53,092 nucleotides of DNA from Pigmentiphaga sp. NML030171 (lineage in GTDB: Bacteria > Pseudomonadota > Gammaproteobacteria > Burkholderiales > Burkholderiaceae_B), in the NCBI RefSeq assembly GCF_002188635.1, contig NZ_NINX01000009.1:1-53092 (forward strand), read 5' to 3'. Shown one piece after another: positions 35,440-44,727 of this stretch (its first letter is position 1; each line of letters begins with the position of its first letter). A program made the translations under genes and the position numbers. The notes beneath the pieces were generated by a model, which saw only the letters and a program-made list of their open reading frames with translations, searched no databases and was not told the DNA's origin.

Positions 35440-35742
35440 CGGGCTCGTGTGGCGTATTCCGCTCTGGATGAATAGTAGGACGGTGTCCAGAGTCCACGAC
35501 GAGGCGGGACACTCTGTTCTGTTCGCACGTTCTACCCCGCAATCCCAAGACGGCGATAAGCCATCTTGCGGTCTCTAATCCGTTGGTGGCTGGCTAGCTC
35601 CTGCCGGGATAACCCGATTTGTATCCGCTTTTATCAAAATGTTATCTTGATGAAAAACCATCATTGAACCGTCATGCCCTCGCCGCCGTCATGCGGCCCT
35701 TTGATGGCGTAATGAAAAACGGAGTCTCCGCATCGTGTAGTC
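35440..35742 (+). other. cas3 upstream region
   Basis: Some 300 bp without a gene. A stem-loop is possible at about 35541-35573 (CCGC...AAGA...GGC/GCC...TCTT...GCGG). The AT-rich part contains ATCAA-N10-TTGAT (about 35634-35652) and a weak promoter-like TTGTAT (35619) with TATCTT (35643). The cas3 promoter is probably here. Confidence 0.45.
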
Positions 35743-38499
35743 ATGGCTGACCTGTCGCTGAAATACTGGGGGAAAGCGAAGCCGTCGAAGAACGGTTCGA
35801 TCGGTTGGCATCTGTTGCCATACCACTGCCTGGACGTGGCCGCTTGTGGCGTCGCTTATCTCCGGCGCGCTTCGTCGCTTCGCCGCCTGCTTTGTGCCCG
35901 CCTGGCCATGAACGCCGAGCAGTTGGAAGGGTGGGTCGCTTTCTGGCTCGTTCTGCACGATCTGGGCAAGTTCGCCACGACTTTTCAGGGCCAGCGCAAC
36001 GATATCCTGCTGAAGCTGCAGGGCCGGGAAAGCCGCCATGGCTATTCGATCCGGCACGATACGCTTGGGCTGGTCTACTGGTCGTCGGTGCTGGAGGGCG
36101 AAGCGATCGGCGAGGGCTGGTTCGGTCCCAACAGCGTCTCGCTGATGCGCGCGATTGATCATTGGGTGCGCGCAGTGACTGGCCATCATGGCCAGCCTCC
36201 TTCCGAGAGCGTGGAGAACCCCTGGCCCCACTTCGTGAATCCGGACGATCATCGGGCCATTCGGCAATTCGTCGATCACATGCGCGAATTGTTTCTCGCG
36301 GACATGGATTGGGAAGCTCCTTGTTTTGTCGATGTCGACGCGTTCGAGGACGCCAGCCGTGAGCTCTCCTGGTGGATAGCCGGGGTGGCAGTACTTGCGG
36401 ATTGGGTCGGCTCCAACCAGGATTATTTTCCGTATCGGGACGACGAGGTTTCGCTTGCGGAGTATTGGACGCGGGCGCAGGAGCTTGCTGCCGACGCTTG
36501 TGAAGCTATCGGTGTTCTGCCTGTCGAAGCCCGCCAGCGGGCCACCTTCATCGAGTTGTTCCCAGCGTTGACGCAACCGTCTCCATTGCAAGCCTGGGCG
36601 AGCGAGGTTTCCTTGCACGGCGGTCCGCAGATTCACCTGTTGGAAGACGTCACCGGCGCGGGCAAGACCGAGGCCGCCATGATGCTGACCCACCGGCTGA
36701 TGAGTGCCGGGGCGGCAGACGGTTTCTTCATCGGCCTGCCCACCATGGCCACGGCCAACGCCATGTACGGCCGCCTGAGTCATTTCTATGTCCGGCTATT
36801 CGAGGGCCTGGCCAGCCTGGTGCTGGCGAACGGCCAGCGCGAACTGGTGGAGGCCTTTGCCGCCTCGGTCCTGAGTCCCGGGCCCGCCGAGCACGATCAG
36901 GCGCAGGGGGATGAAACGGCCTCGGCCCGTTGCACTGCCTGGCTGGCCGACCACAACAAGCGCGCGCTGCTGGCGCCGGCTGGCGTGGGCACCATCGATC
37001 AGGCCTTGATGGCGGTGCTGCAGGGCAAGCATCAGTCCTTGCGGCTGTTGGGCCTGTTCCGCAAGGTACTCATCATCGACGAGGTTCATGCTTGCGATGC
37101 CTACATGCAGGGCGTGTTGGAGGTCCTGCTCCGCGCGCATGCGTCGGCGGGCGGCAGCGCGATCCTGCTTTCTGCCACGTTGCCCGAGCGCATGAAGCGT
37201 GCCTTGCTGGCGGCGTTCGCGGCGGGCTGTCGTCACGACCCACCCGAGTTACCCGTCGAGGCGGACTATCCCCTGATCACGAGCTGGCGCGCGGACCAGC
37301 CGCGGCAGGTGGCGACCCGTTGCGTGGAAACGCGGGCGGACGTCAGCCGGACGGTGAAGATACGCTACGTATCGGACCAGGACGAGGTGGTTGCCGGCAT
37401 CCGCCGTGCGCTGGCGGCGGGGCGCTGTGTTTGCTGGGTGCGCAACACGGTCGCGGATGCCATGGCCGCCCATGCGCTGTTCGCCGATGAGCTGGACGCA
37501 GAGCATCTCATGCTCTTTCATGCGCGCTTCACCTTGCGCGATCGGTTGGACATGGAGGCGCGCGTCCTGGATCACTTTGGCGCGTACAGCACCGCGGAAC
37601 AGCGCCGCGGACGGCTGGTCATCGCGACGCAGGTCGCCGAACAATCACTTGATGCCGACTGGGACTGGATGATCAGCGATCTGGCACCCATCGATCGTCT
37701 CATCCAGCGGGCGGGTCGCCTGCAACGCCATCGGCGCGACGCATGGGGCAATCGCCTGGCCGATTCCGCTGAACCCGATGGCCGCGATCAGCCGTGCCTG
37801 TGGGTGTTGGGGCCGGCCTGGACGGAGGAGCCCGGTTCGACCTGGTTCAAGGATGCCTTCCCCAAGTCGGTGAAGGTCTATCGCCATCATGGCCAGTTGT
37901 GGTGGACGGCCCGCTTCATGCAGGAAGGCCAACTGCGCATGCCTGCCGATGCGCGGCGGTTGATCGAAGGCGTGTTCGCGGAGGACGTGGAAATGCCGGC
38001 TGGTCTGCAGTTCACGGCCAATGAGGCGATCGGCGCGGAGAGCAGCGAGGCCTCTCACGCGCATCGAAACACCATCAAGCTGGATGTCGGTTATGTCTGG
38101 CGAGGAGAGCACTGGTGGTCGGATGCGCAGACCCCCACGCGTTTGGGCGAGCCCAGTGCAAACGTGGTGCTGTGCAGGTGGGAGGGTGATCGCGTGGTGC
38201 CATGGAGTGTTCACGAGCAACTCCGGCATGCCTGGTCCTACAGCACGGTACGGGTGCCGGAACGGTTGGTCGCGGAAGCCGTTCCGCCGGAAGACCCGCA
38301 GCGCTTGCAGGTTTGGGAAGCCGCCCGGTTGACGTTGCCGGATCAGGGGAAGTGGTCGGTGTTGCTGGTTTTGGAGCGGGTGGGGGGCGATTGGGTGGGG
38401 AGCGCTATGGGGAGGGAGGGGGACGAGAAGTTGGTGGTGCGACAGTGGGTTTATGACGGGAGGTTCGGGTTGCTTGCACTCCCGTTCGGGAGAGAGTGA
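35743..38499 (+). CDS. cas3: CRISPR-associated helicase/nuclease Cas3 (type I-E)
   Basis: A 918-residue protein. The N-terminal HD nuclease domain has H28 (PYHCLDVAA), H72-D73 (LVLHDLGKF) and the later TGHHGQPP. The SF2 helicase domain has Walker A VTGAGKTEAAMM near residue 305, the DEVH box IIDEVHACDAY near 445, LLSATLP, and motif VI-like LIQRAGRLQRHRR. It is recruited by Cascade to unwind and degrade target DNA. It is separated from cas8e by 238 bp carrying its own regulatory structure, so it is probably transcribed independently. Confidence 0.96.
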   Translation: MADLSLKYWGKAKPSKNGSIGWHLLPYHCLDVAACGVAYLRRASSLRRLLCARLAMNAEQLEGWVAFWLVLHDLGKFATTFQGQRNDILLKLQGRESRHGYSIRHDTLGLVYWSSVLEGEAIGEGWFGPNSVSLMRAIDHWVRAVTGHHGQPPSESVENPWPHFVNPDDHRAIRQFVDHMRELFLADMDWEAPCFVDVDAFEDASRELSWWIAGVAVLADWVGSNQDYFPYRDDEVSLAEYWTRAQELAADACEAIGVLPVEARQRATFIELFPALTQPSPLQAWASEVSLHGGPQIHLLEDVTGAGKTEAAMMLTHRLMSAGAADGFFIGLPTMATANAMYGRLSHFYVRLFEGLASLVLANGQRELVEAFAASVLSPGPAEHDQAQGDETASARCTAWLADHNKRALLAPAGVGTIDQALMAVLQGKHQSLRLLGLFRKVLIIDEVHACDAYMQGVLEVLLRAHASAGGSAILLSATLPERMKRALLAAFAAGCRHDPPELPVEADYPLITSWRADQPRQVATRCVETRADVSRTVKIRYVSDQDEVVAGIRRALAAGRCVCWVRNTVADAMAAHALFADELDAEHLMLFHARFTLRDRLDMEARVLDHFGAYSTAEQRRGRLVIATQVAEQSLDADWDWMISDLAPIDRLIQRAGRLQRHRRDAWGNRLADSAEPDGRDQPCLWVLGPAWTEEPGSTWFKDAFPKSVKVYRHHGQLWWTARFMQEGQLRMPADARRLIEGVFAEDVEMPAGLQFTANEAIGAESSEASHAHRNTIKLDVGYVWRGEHWWSDAQTPTRLGEPSANVVLCRWEGDRVVPWSVHEQLRHAWSYSTVRVPERLVAEAVPPEDPQRLQVWEAARLTLPDQGKWSVLLVLERVGGDWVGSAMGREGDEKLVVRQWVYDGRFGLLALPFGRE

Positions 38500-38524
38500 A
38501 CGAGGGTAGGGGACACCCTCGTTC
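38498..38524. terminator. Strong hairpin after cas3, possibly bidirectional
   Basis: A perfect 10-bp stem (GAACGAGGGT / ACCCTCGTTC) with a 7-nt loop begins at the cas3 stop and overlaps the end of the degenerate repeat at 38520-38548. There is no T tract, so whether it terminates cas3 or the minus-strand small RNA is unproven. Confidence 0.5.
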
Positions 38525-38606
38525 CATCCCCGCTCGTGCGGGGAACAGTTTGCCCGTAGCAACGCATACGGTTCATCCCCTTGTGTGTTCGCCTGCTGTA
38601 GGGGAT
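38520..38606 (-). ncRNA. CreR/CreA-like crRNA-like RNA (repeat-spacer-repeat relic)
   Basis: Read on the minus strand: a first degenerate repeat (38597-38569) keeps only the 3' GGGGATGAACCG; then 20 nt starting TATGCGTTGCT (38568-38549); then a second degenerate repeat (38548-38520) matching the array repeat at 24 of 29 positions including the CCCCGC/GCGGGG stem. The first 11 spacer nt match a site at 38656-38666 beside a 5'-AAG PAM. In known CreA/CreR RNAs this layout guides Cascade to a promoter without cleavage. The 5' end is estimated from a possible extended -10; expression is not shown. Confidence 0.72.
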
Positions 38607-38612
38607 CCCCTA

Positions 38613-38621
38613 ATTATCGCA
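38613..38621 (-). promoter_or_regulatory. Possible extended -10 promoter of the crRNA-like RNA
   Basis: On the minus strand TGC-GATAAT matches the TGn extended -10 form, placing transcription start near 38606, just before the first degenerate repeat. No good -35 is seen, as is common for extended -10 promoters. Confidence 0.5.
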
Positions 38622-38655
38622 CTCTCGGATATCGCCCCCTCCTCAAATATTTTCG

Positions 38656-38669
38656 AGCAACGCATACTT
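38656..38669 (-). promoter_or_regulatory. Predicted Cascade target site (11-nt seed match plus AAG PAM)
   Basis: On the minus strand 5'-AAG (38669-38667) is followed by TATGCGTTGCT (38666-38656), identical to the first 11 nt of the spacer-like segment at 38568-38558. Pairing stops there. A full Cascade footprint would cover roughly 38635-38669, next to the cas8e -35 at 38678 and over the -35 zone of the small-RNA promoter. Confidence 0.7.
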
Positions 38670-38677
38670 AGTTTCTG

Positions 38678-38706
38678 TTGACGAATCGAGAGTGCGTGTC
38701 TAGAAT
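38678..38706 (+). promoter_or_regulatory. Sigma70-like promoter of the cas8e-cas2 operon
   Basis: TTGACG (38678-38683), a 17-bp spacer and TAGAAT (38701-38706), each 5/6 to consensus. Transcription would start near 38713, about 25 nt before the cas8e ATG. Confidence 0.75.
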
Positions 38707-38737
38707 GCCTCCATTGTTCAAGATAGGGGGGAGTGCG

Positions 38738-40366
38738 ATGTCACTGCTAACCGATGCATGGATGCCCGTACGCGACCGTTCAGGAAAGCGCCGCTGGATC
38801 GCCCCCAGCGAGCTGACGTCCCCGGACCTGATCGCCTTCGACGCGGATCGCGCGGATTTCAACGGTGCCCTGGCTCAGTTCGCCATCGGCCTGTTGTCCA
38901 CGCACGCTCCCCTGAACAAGGCTCGCGACTGGGAGCGCTGGTTCGCTTCGCCTCCCGACGCCAGCAAGCTGCAATCCTGGTGGGAAGGCAACATTGCCTA
39001 TTTTACCTACGACGGTGACGGCGCGCGTTTCATGCAGGATCACGCGCTGGCGGCCAAGGCCGATTTCGGAATCTCGGGGCTGTTGATCGATTCCCCGGGC
39101 GAGAACGCGATCAAGAACAACAGCGACCATTTCGTCAAGCGTGGCCGCATCGAGCGCCTTTGCCCGCACTGCGCGATAACGGCCTTGCTGACCTTGCAGA
39201 TCAACGCTCCCGCGGGGGGCGCCGGACACCGCACGGGCTTGCGAGGTGGGGGGCCGCTGACGACCTTGCTGGCCTGCGAACCGGCCAGGTCGCTGTGGCA
39301 CGATCTGTGGCTGAACGTCATGGAACCGCCGGAACGCGATGCGCACGGCGGCGACATCAAGAAGTTCGCGCCGCACTTTACCTTCCCATGGCTGGCGCCG
39401 GTCGAGGCGATCCAACCCGATCAGGGCGAGACGAATCCCGTCCAGACCCATCCCATGCATATCTTCTGGGCGATGCCGCGGCGGATCAGGCTGGATTTCG
39501 ACAGTACCGTCGAAGGCACATGCGACATCTGCCATCGGACCCATTCCGGGCTGCTGACCCAATATGCCACGGCCCCCTATGGGTTCAACTACAAGGGGCC
39601 TTGGGATCATGTGCTGTCGCCCTACTATCAGCTCAAGGGCGATTGGCTGCCGTTGCATCCGCAACCCGGGGGATTCGGCTATCGCCATTGGCTGCCCTGG
39701 CTGGTGGGAGTGAGCGATGACAAGGCCTCCCAGCGTCCGGCCCGTGTGGTGGCCCACTTCCGAACCAGCCACAGGGAGCGCCAGGCGGGAGCCACTCTCA
39801 GTCTGTGGGCCTTTGGTTTCGATATGGACAACATGAAGGCCCGATGCTGGTACGAAGCGCGATTGCCCGTGTACAGCCTTGAGGATTGCGGCCCGAGTGA
39901 AATCAAGCGTTTGCAATTCACTCTTCAAAGCTGGCTGGCTGGCGCCAGGGATAGCGTCTATGTCCTGCGCAGTGCTGTCAAGACGGCCTGGTTCAGCGGC
40001 GAGGCCCGAGGCGATTACAGCGCGGTGGACGCTGCGTTCTGGAACCGAACCGAAGCGGCATTCTATGAACTGCTCCGACAACTGATCCACGCCATCCGTT
40101 CGGGGGCGAGCGACGTCGATCTGGAAGGGCTTGGCCAGTCGTGGCTGAACACATTGCAGCAGGCCAATTTTGCTCTGTTCGATGACGTGTTCGTCGGGGC
40201 GGGAGCAATCGACCGCAGCAATCCGCGCCGCGTTGCGGCGGCCAACAAATTGCTGCGCGCCACCATGTTCGGCGAAAAACTGAGGAAAACACTGAACCTG
40301 CCTGTCGAGCCTGCAAAGCCCGCCGCAAACAGGCAGTCCAAAACCCAGCATGAGCAGGAGGCGTGA
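38738..40366 (+). CDS. cas8e: Cascade large subunit Cas8e (Cse1/CasA)
   Basis: The protein has 542 residues. MSLLTDAWMPVRDRSGKRRW is the typical Cse1 N terminus, and LFKSW-like C-terminal helices follow a central Cys-containing region (LCPHCAITALLTLQ, GTCDICHRTHSGLLTQYATAP). It recognises the PAM and recruits Cas3. A GGGGGGAG ribosome-binding site supports the ATG at 38738 rather than the TTG at 38678, which is part of the -35. It is the first gene of a seven-gene operon. Confidence 0.94.
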   Translation: MSLLTDAWMPVRDRSGKRRWIAPSELTSPDLIAFDADRADFNGALAQFAIGLLSTHAPLNKARDWERWFASPPDASKLQSWWEGNIAYFTYDGDGARFMQDHALAAKADFGISGLLIDSPGENAIKNNSDHFVKRGRIERLCPHCAITALLTLQINAPAGGAGHRTGLRGGGPLTTLLACEPARSLWHDLWLNVMEPPERDAHGGDIKKFAPHFTFPWLAPVEAIQPDQGETNPVQTHPMHIFWAMPRRIRLDFDSTVEGTCDICHRTHSGLLTQYATAPYGFNYKGPWDHVLSPYYQLKGDWLPLHPQPGGFGYRHWLPWLVGVSDDKASQRPARVVAHFRTSHRERQAGATLSLWAFGFDMDNMKARCWYEARLPVYSLEDCGPSEIKRLQFTLQSWLAGARDSVYVLRSAVKTAWFSGEARGDYSAVDAAFWNRTEAAFYELLRQLIHAIRSGASDVDLEGLGQSWLNTLQQANFALFDDVFVGAGAIDRSNPRRVAAANKLLRATMFGEKLRKTLNLPVEPAKPAANRQSKTQHEQEA

Positions 40367-40869
40367 TGCCCTTGACCCTGAATTCTGATAGCCCCGAAGG
40401 GCAATCCATCCGGCGCTGGCTGGCCTATCTGGACGAATACGACAAAGGGGGGCGAGCGCAGTTGCGCCGAGCTTCTTCGGTGCTCGATGCCATCATGTGC
40501 CCCGCAGTGCATCGCTTGCGCCACCAGTTGGAGGAACTTCATCCGGGAGCGTTCAGTAATCAACGCGCCGATCGCCTGGCCATGGCTTGCGCGTTGATGG
40601 CGCGTCTGAAGCAGCCCGTCGGCCGCCTTGCCTTGCCGTTGGCCATGAGCGAGCGTGTGGCGGGCTCTGATCGCAATGCCGTCAGCGAGTTACGTTTTCG
40701 CCGACTGCTCGATGCACACAACGACGAAGCTTTGTTCACGGGGCTGCGTCGGATGCTGCCCTTGATCGATGGTCTCGTATGCCCGGTTCTGCTCGCCCGC
40801 GATGTCGTGTTCTGGGGCGACAAAGTGAAACGCGCCTGGGCGTATGACTATTACCGCTGGCCCAACTAG
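40366..40869 (+). CDS. cse2: Cascade small subunit Cse2 (CasB)
   Basis: A 167-residue basic helical protein with RRWLAYLDEYDKGGRAQLRR at the N terminus and the C-terminal KVKRAWAYDYYRW motif typical of Cse2. It stabilises the R-loop through the non-target strand. The ATG at 40366 overlaps the cas8e stop (TGATG); a GTG at 40363 is an alternative. Confidence 0.93.
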   Translation: MPLTLNSDSPEGQSIRRWLAYLDEYDKGGRAQLRRASSVLDAIMCPAVHRLRHQLEELHPGAFSNQRADRLAMACALMARLKQPVGRLALPLAMSERVAGSDRNAVSELRFRRLLDAHNDEALFTGLRRMLPLIDGLVCPVLLARDVVFWGDKVKRAWAYDYYRWPN

Positions 40870-40928
40870 GCCAGCCTTGCCCACTCGCCCATCCGCTTCA
40901 TCCCACTTGCGCTGTACAGAGGAACGCC

Positions 40929-42026
40929 ATGTCCGACTTCATCCAATTGCATATCCTGACTCACTATGCGCCCGCCAACCTGAACCGCGACGACACGGGC
41001 CGCCCCAAGACGGCGCTAATGGGGGGCGCCTTGCGGTTGCGGGTCTCCTCGCAAAGCCTCAAACGCGCCTGGCGTACCTCCGATCTGTTCCAGGCCGCGG
41101 TGGGAGAACACCTGGGAACGCGTACCCGCCTGCTTGGAAAAGACGTGCATGACGCCATGCTGGCCCAGGGGCTGGATGCGCAGAAGGCCCTGGAGTGGGC
41201 CCGCCAGATCGCCGCCGCTTTCGGCTCCCTGGAAGTCGAGAAGCCGGAGTCAAAGAAGAAGAAAGCCGACGGCGAAGGCGCGCAGGAACCGGACTTGAAG
41301 AAACTGCTGCAGATCAAGGAGATCGTGCACGTTTCACCTGCGGAGCGACAGGCTGCGCTGCAATTGGCAGCGAGTTGTGTTCAGCGCGGTAAAGGCCCCG
41401 AGGCCGCCGAGCTCAATCTACTCAGCAAGGACGCTACTGCCGTGGACGTTTCCATGTTCGGCCGCATGCTTGCCAGTGCCAATGAGTTCAATGTGGATGC
41501 GGCCGTGCAGGTTGCGCACGCTTTCACGGTGCACCGTGCGGAAGTCGAAGACGATTATTTCAGCGCCGTGGATGATTTGGACACGGACACTGGGGCGGGT
41601 CACATTGGCGAACGAGGTTACGGTGCGGGCCTATTCTATTTGTACGTGTGCGTGAACCGCACGCTGCTGCAAGAAAATCTGCAAGGCGACAAGACCCTGG
41701 CGAACCGGGCGATGGCTTCCTTGCTGGAGGCCATCGCCAAAGTGAGCCCCACCGGCATGCAGAACAGCTATGCCTCGCGAGCTTATGCCGCCTACGTGCT
41801 GGCGGAGAAGGGCGCTCAGCAGCCACGCAGTCTTTCTCAGGCTTTCCTGCGGCCCGTGCAGGGTAGCGACGATCGATCGATGCTGACCGAGGCCATCGAG
41901 TCCCTGCAGAAGCAGCGCGCGAATTTCGACAAGACCTACGGTGCCTGCTCGGATGCCAGCCTGGCGATGGATACCGATGCGGGCACGGGTTCGCTGCAAG
42001 CCTTGATCGACTTCATCCAGGACTGA
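40929..42026 (+). CDS. cas7: Cascade backbone subunit Cas7e (Cse4/CasC)
   Basis: The protein has 365 residues. It starts FIQLHILTHYAPANLNRDDTGRPKTA with the conserved RLRVSSQSLKRAWR, and it contains RDATAVDVSMFGRMLA-like sequence (SKDATAVDVSMFGRMLASAN) and SYASRAYAAYVLAE. Six copies form the crRNA-binding backbone of Cascade. It is about 60 bp after cse2 and 3 bp before cas5. Confidence 0.95.
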   Translation: MSDFIQLHILTHYAPANLNRDDTGRPKTALMGGALRLRVSSQSLKRAWRTSDLFQAAVGEHLGTRTRLLGKDVHDAMLAQGLDAQKALEWARQIAAAFGSLEVEKPESKKKKADGEGAQEPDLKKLLQIKEIVHVSPAERQAALQLAASCVQRGKGPEAAELNLLSKDATAVDVSMFGRMLASANEFNVDAAVQVAHAFTVHRAEVEDDYFSAVDDLDTDTGAGHIGERGYGAGLFYLYVCVNRTLLQENLQGDKTLANRAMASLLEAIAKVSPTGMQNSYASRAYAAYVLAEKGAQQPRSLSQAFLRPVQGSDDRSMLTEAIESLQKQRANFDKTYGACSDASLAMDTDAGTGSLQALIDFIQD

Positions 42027-42029
42027 GCC

Positions 42030-42743
42030 ATGGCGTACCTGGTCTTTCAACTGCAAGGCGCCATGGCGTCCTGGGGAGAAGCGGCCGTCGGCGAATACCG
42101 GGGCACGCACGACCTTCCCACGGTCTCGGCCCTGGCGGGCTTGCTGTGCGCGGCACTGGGTCTGCGACGCGATCAGGAAGAGGAGATCCAGGCTGTCCAC
42201 CGGCACTACCTGATGGCGGTCGGCGTGTATGCCTGCGGTCCGATGCTGCGCGACTACCATACCGCACAGGTCGCTTCGCGCAGCCAGCTCAAGGGAACGC
42301 GGCATGCCACTCGCAAGGATGAGTTGGCATTTCGCAGAACGGAGTTGAACACCATCTTGTCCACGCGCGATCACGTGCAAGGCGTCCGGTATCGCGTCGC
42401 CGTCCAGGCCGACGACGAGGCGCCTTACCCGCTGGATGCCTTGCGCCAGGCCTTGTTGACTCCAGCTTTCGTGCCCTACCTGGGACGAAAATCGTGCCCG
42501 CTCGAGGCTCCCATGGCGCCTTGCCTGATGGACGTCGACGACGTGCTGGCCGCATTGTCCGGGTACCCGCACGCCGCGGACGGATCGACCCGTCGCCCCT
42601 TCAAGCTGACCTGGTGCGATGGCATGACACCGGGCGTCGAATCCAGTTTGACCGTTCGCCAGCGTGACCGCTTGATTCATCGGGGCGCCTGGCAGTACGG
42701 CGAACGCACTCAGCACGTAGCGATGCTGCCCCAGGAGGCCTGA
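42030..42743 (+). CDS. cas5: Cascade subunit Cas5e (CasD)
   Basis: The protein has 237 residues. YLVFQLQGAMASWGEAAVGEYRG is the Cas5e N-terminal RAMP motif, and HYLMAVGVYACGPMLRDYHTAQ and PYLGRKSCPLEAPM follow. It binds the 5' handle of the crRNA. One base separates its stop from cas6e, so the genes are tightly coupled. Confidence 0.94.
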   Translation: MAYLVFQLQGAMASWGEAAVGEYRGTHDLPTVSALAGLLCAALGLRRDQEEEIQAVHRHYLMAVGVYACGPMLRDYHTAQVASRSQLKGTRHATRKDELAFRRTELNTILSTRDHVQGVRYRVAVQADDEAPYPLDALRQALLTPAFVPYLGRKSCPLEAPMAPCLMDVDDVLAALSGYPHAADGSTRRPFKLTWCDGMTPGVESSLTVRQRDRLIHRGAWQYGERTQHVAMLPQEA

Positions 42744-42744
42744 C

Positions 42745-43404
42745 ATGCATTTCAGTGTCATCACCCCCACGCCGGGCCGGGAAAACGAGGCCACGCACCA
42801 GTTGTTCCCGGGGGTCTATGCCGAGCACCAGTGGCTGTGGCGCTTTTTCCCTTCCGAAGCCGGCTCGGCCCGGGACCATATCTTCCGCCGGGCGGACCAG
42901 GGGCAGGCCATGCGTTTCTACGTGGTCTCCAAGCGTCCTCCCGTGGCTTTCAGCGACGCCTGGTCCGTGAAAACGCGGCCCTATGCTCCCAGGCTGCAAG
43001 CCGGTGACGAGCTGGAGTTCGAACTACGAGCCAACCCCGTGGTCACCCGTAAGCACGAGGACGGCAAGAGTCGCCGCCACGATGTGGTGATGGATGCCAA
43101 GCGGCGGGCCAAGGAGGAAGGCTCGGAGCGAGCGTCGGGCTATTCGCTGGTGCGATCCGCATGTACCGCGTGGCTCAACCAGCAGGGTGGGCAGCACGGC
43201 TTTCTGATCGACGAGGTGGGGCTGTCCGTGGACGGCTATACCCAGCATGTCGGCAAGGCGGACAGTATCCGCTTCAGCTCCGTGGATTTTCGTGGGGGAC
43301 TGCGTGTGACCGATCCCGAAGCCTTCGCGGCTACCTTGACATCGGGGCTGGGGCATGCCAAGGCCTTCGGGTGCGGCCTGATGCTTGTTCGCAGGCCGCT
43401 ATGA
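42745..43404 (+). CDS. cas6e: CRISPR RNA endonuclease Cas6e (Cse3/CasE)
   Basis: A 219-residue RAMP protein. H28 in YAEHQWLWRFFP corresponds to the usual catalytic His position, and the C-terminal glycine-rich loop reads GLGHAKAFGCGLMLV. It cuts within the repeat after the CCCCGC/GCGGGG stem, leaving the ATGAACCG handle; it would also be expected to process the second degenerate repeat at 38520-38548, which keeps that stem. Confidence 0.94.
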   Translation: MHFSVITPTPGRENEATHQLFPGVYAEHQWLWRFFPSEAGSARDHIFRRADQGQAMRFYVVSKRPPVAFSDAWSVKTRPYAPRLQAGDELEFELRANPVVTRKHEDGKSRRHDVVMDAKRRAKEEGSERASGYSLVRSACTAWLNQQGGQHGFLIDEVGLSVDGYTQHVGKADSIRFSSVDFRGGLRVTDPEAFAATLTSGLGHAKAFGCGLMLVRRPL

Positions 43405-43434
43405 CGGTTCTCCTGAACGTGTGAGGGGGTGGGC

Positions 43435-44663
<1,229 letters not shown>

Positions 44664-44727
44664 CAAGAAAGTTGGTGGGTTTTCGGCATCCGATTTTTTC
44701 TTTTGAAAACAGTCGGTTGTGTTTGGT
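44664..44727 (+). promoter_or_regulatory. CRISPR array 2 leader
   Basis: It begins right at the cas2 stop. GAAAGTTGGTGGGTTTTCGG, then TTTTTTCTTTTGAAAACAG and TTGTGTTTGGT parallel the array 1 leader with a few substitutions. Confidence 0.8.

Noticed and set aside
38569-38597. Treating the element between cas3 and cas8e as an ordinary one-spacer mini-array
   Set aside because: The spacer is 20 nt instead of 32, both repeats are degenerate, there is no leader, and the orientation is opposite to both arrays; a regulatory crRNA-like RNA explains it better.
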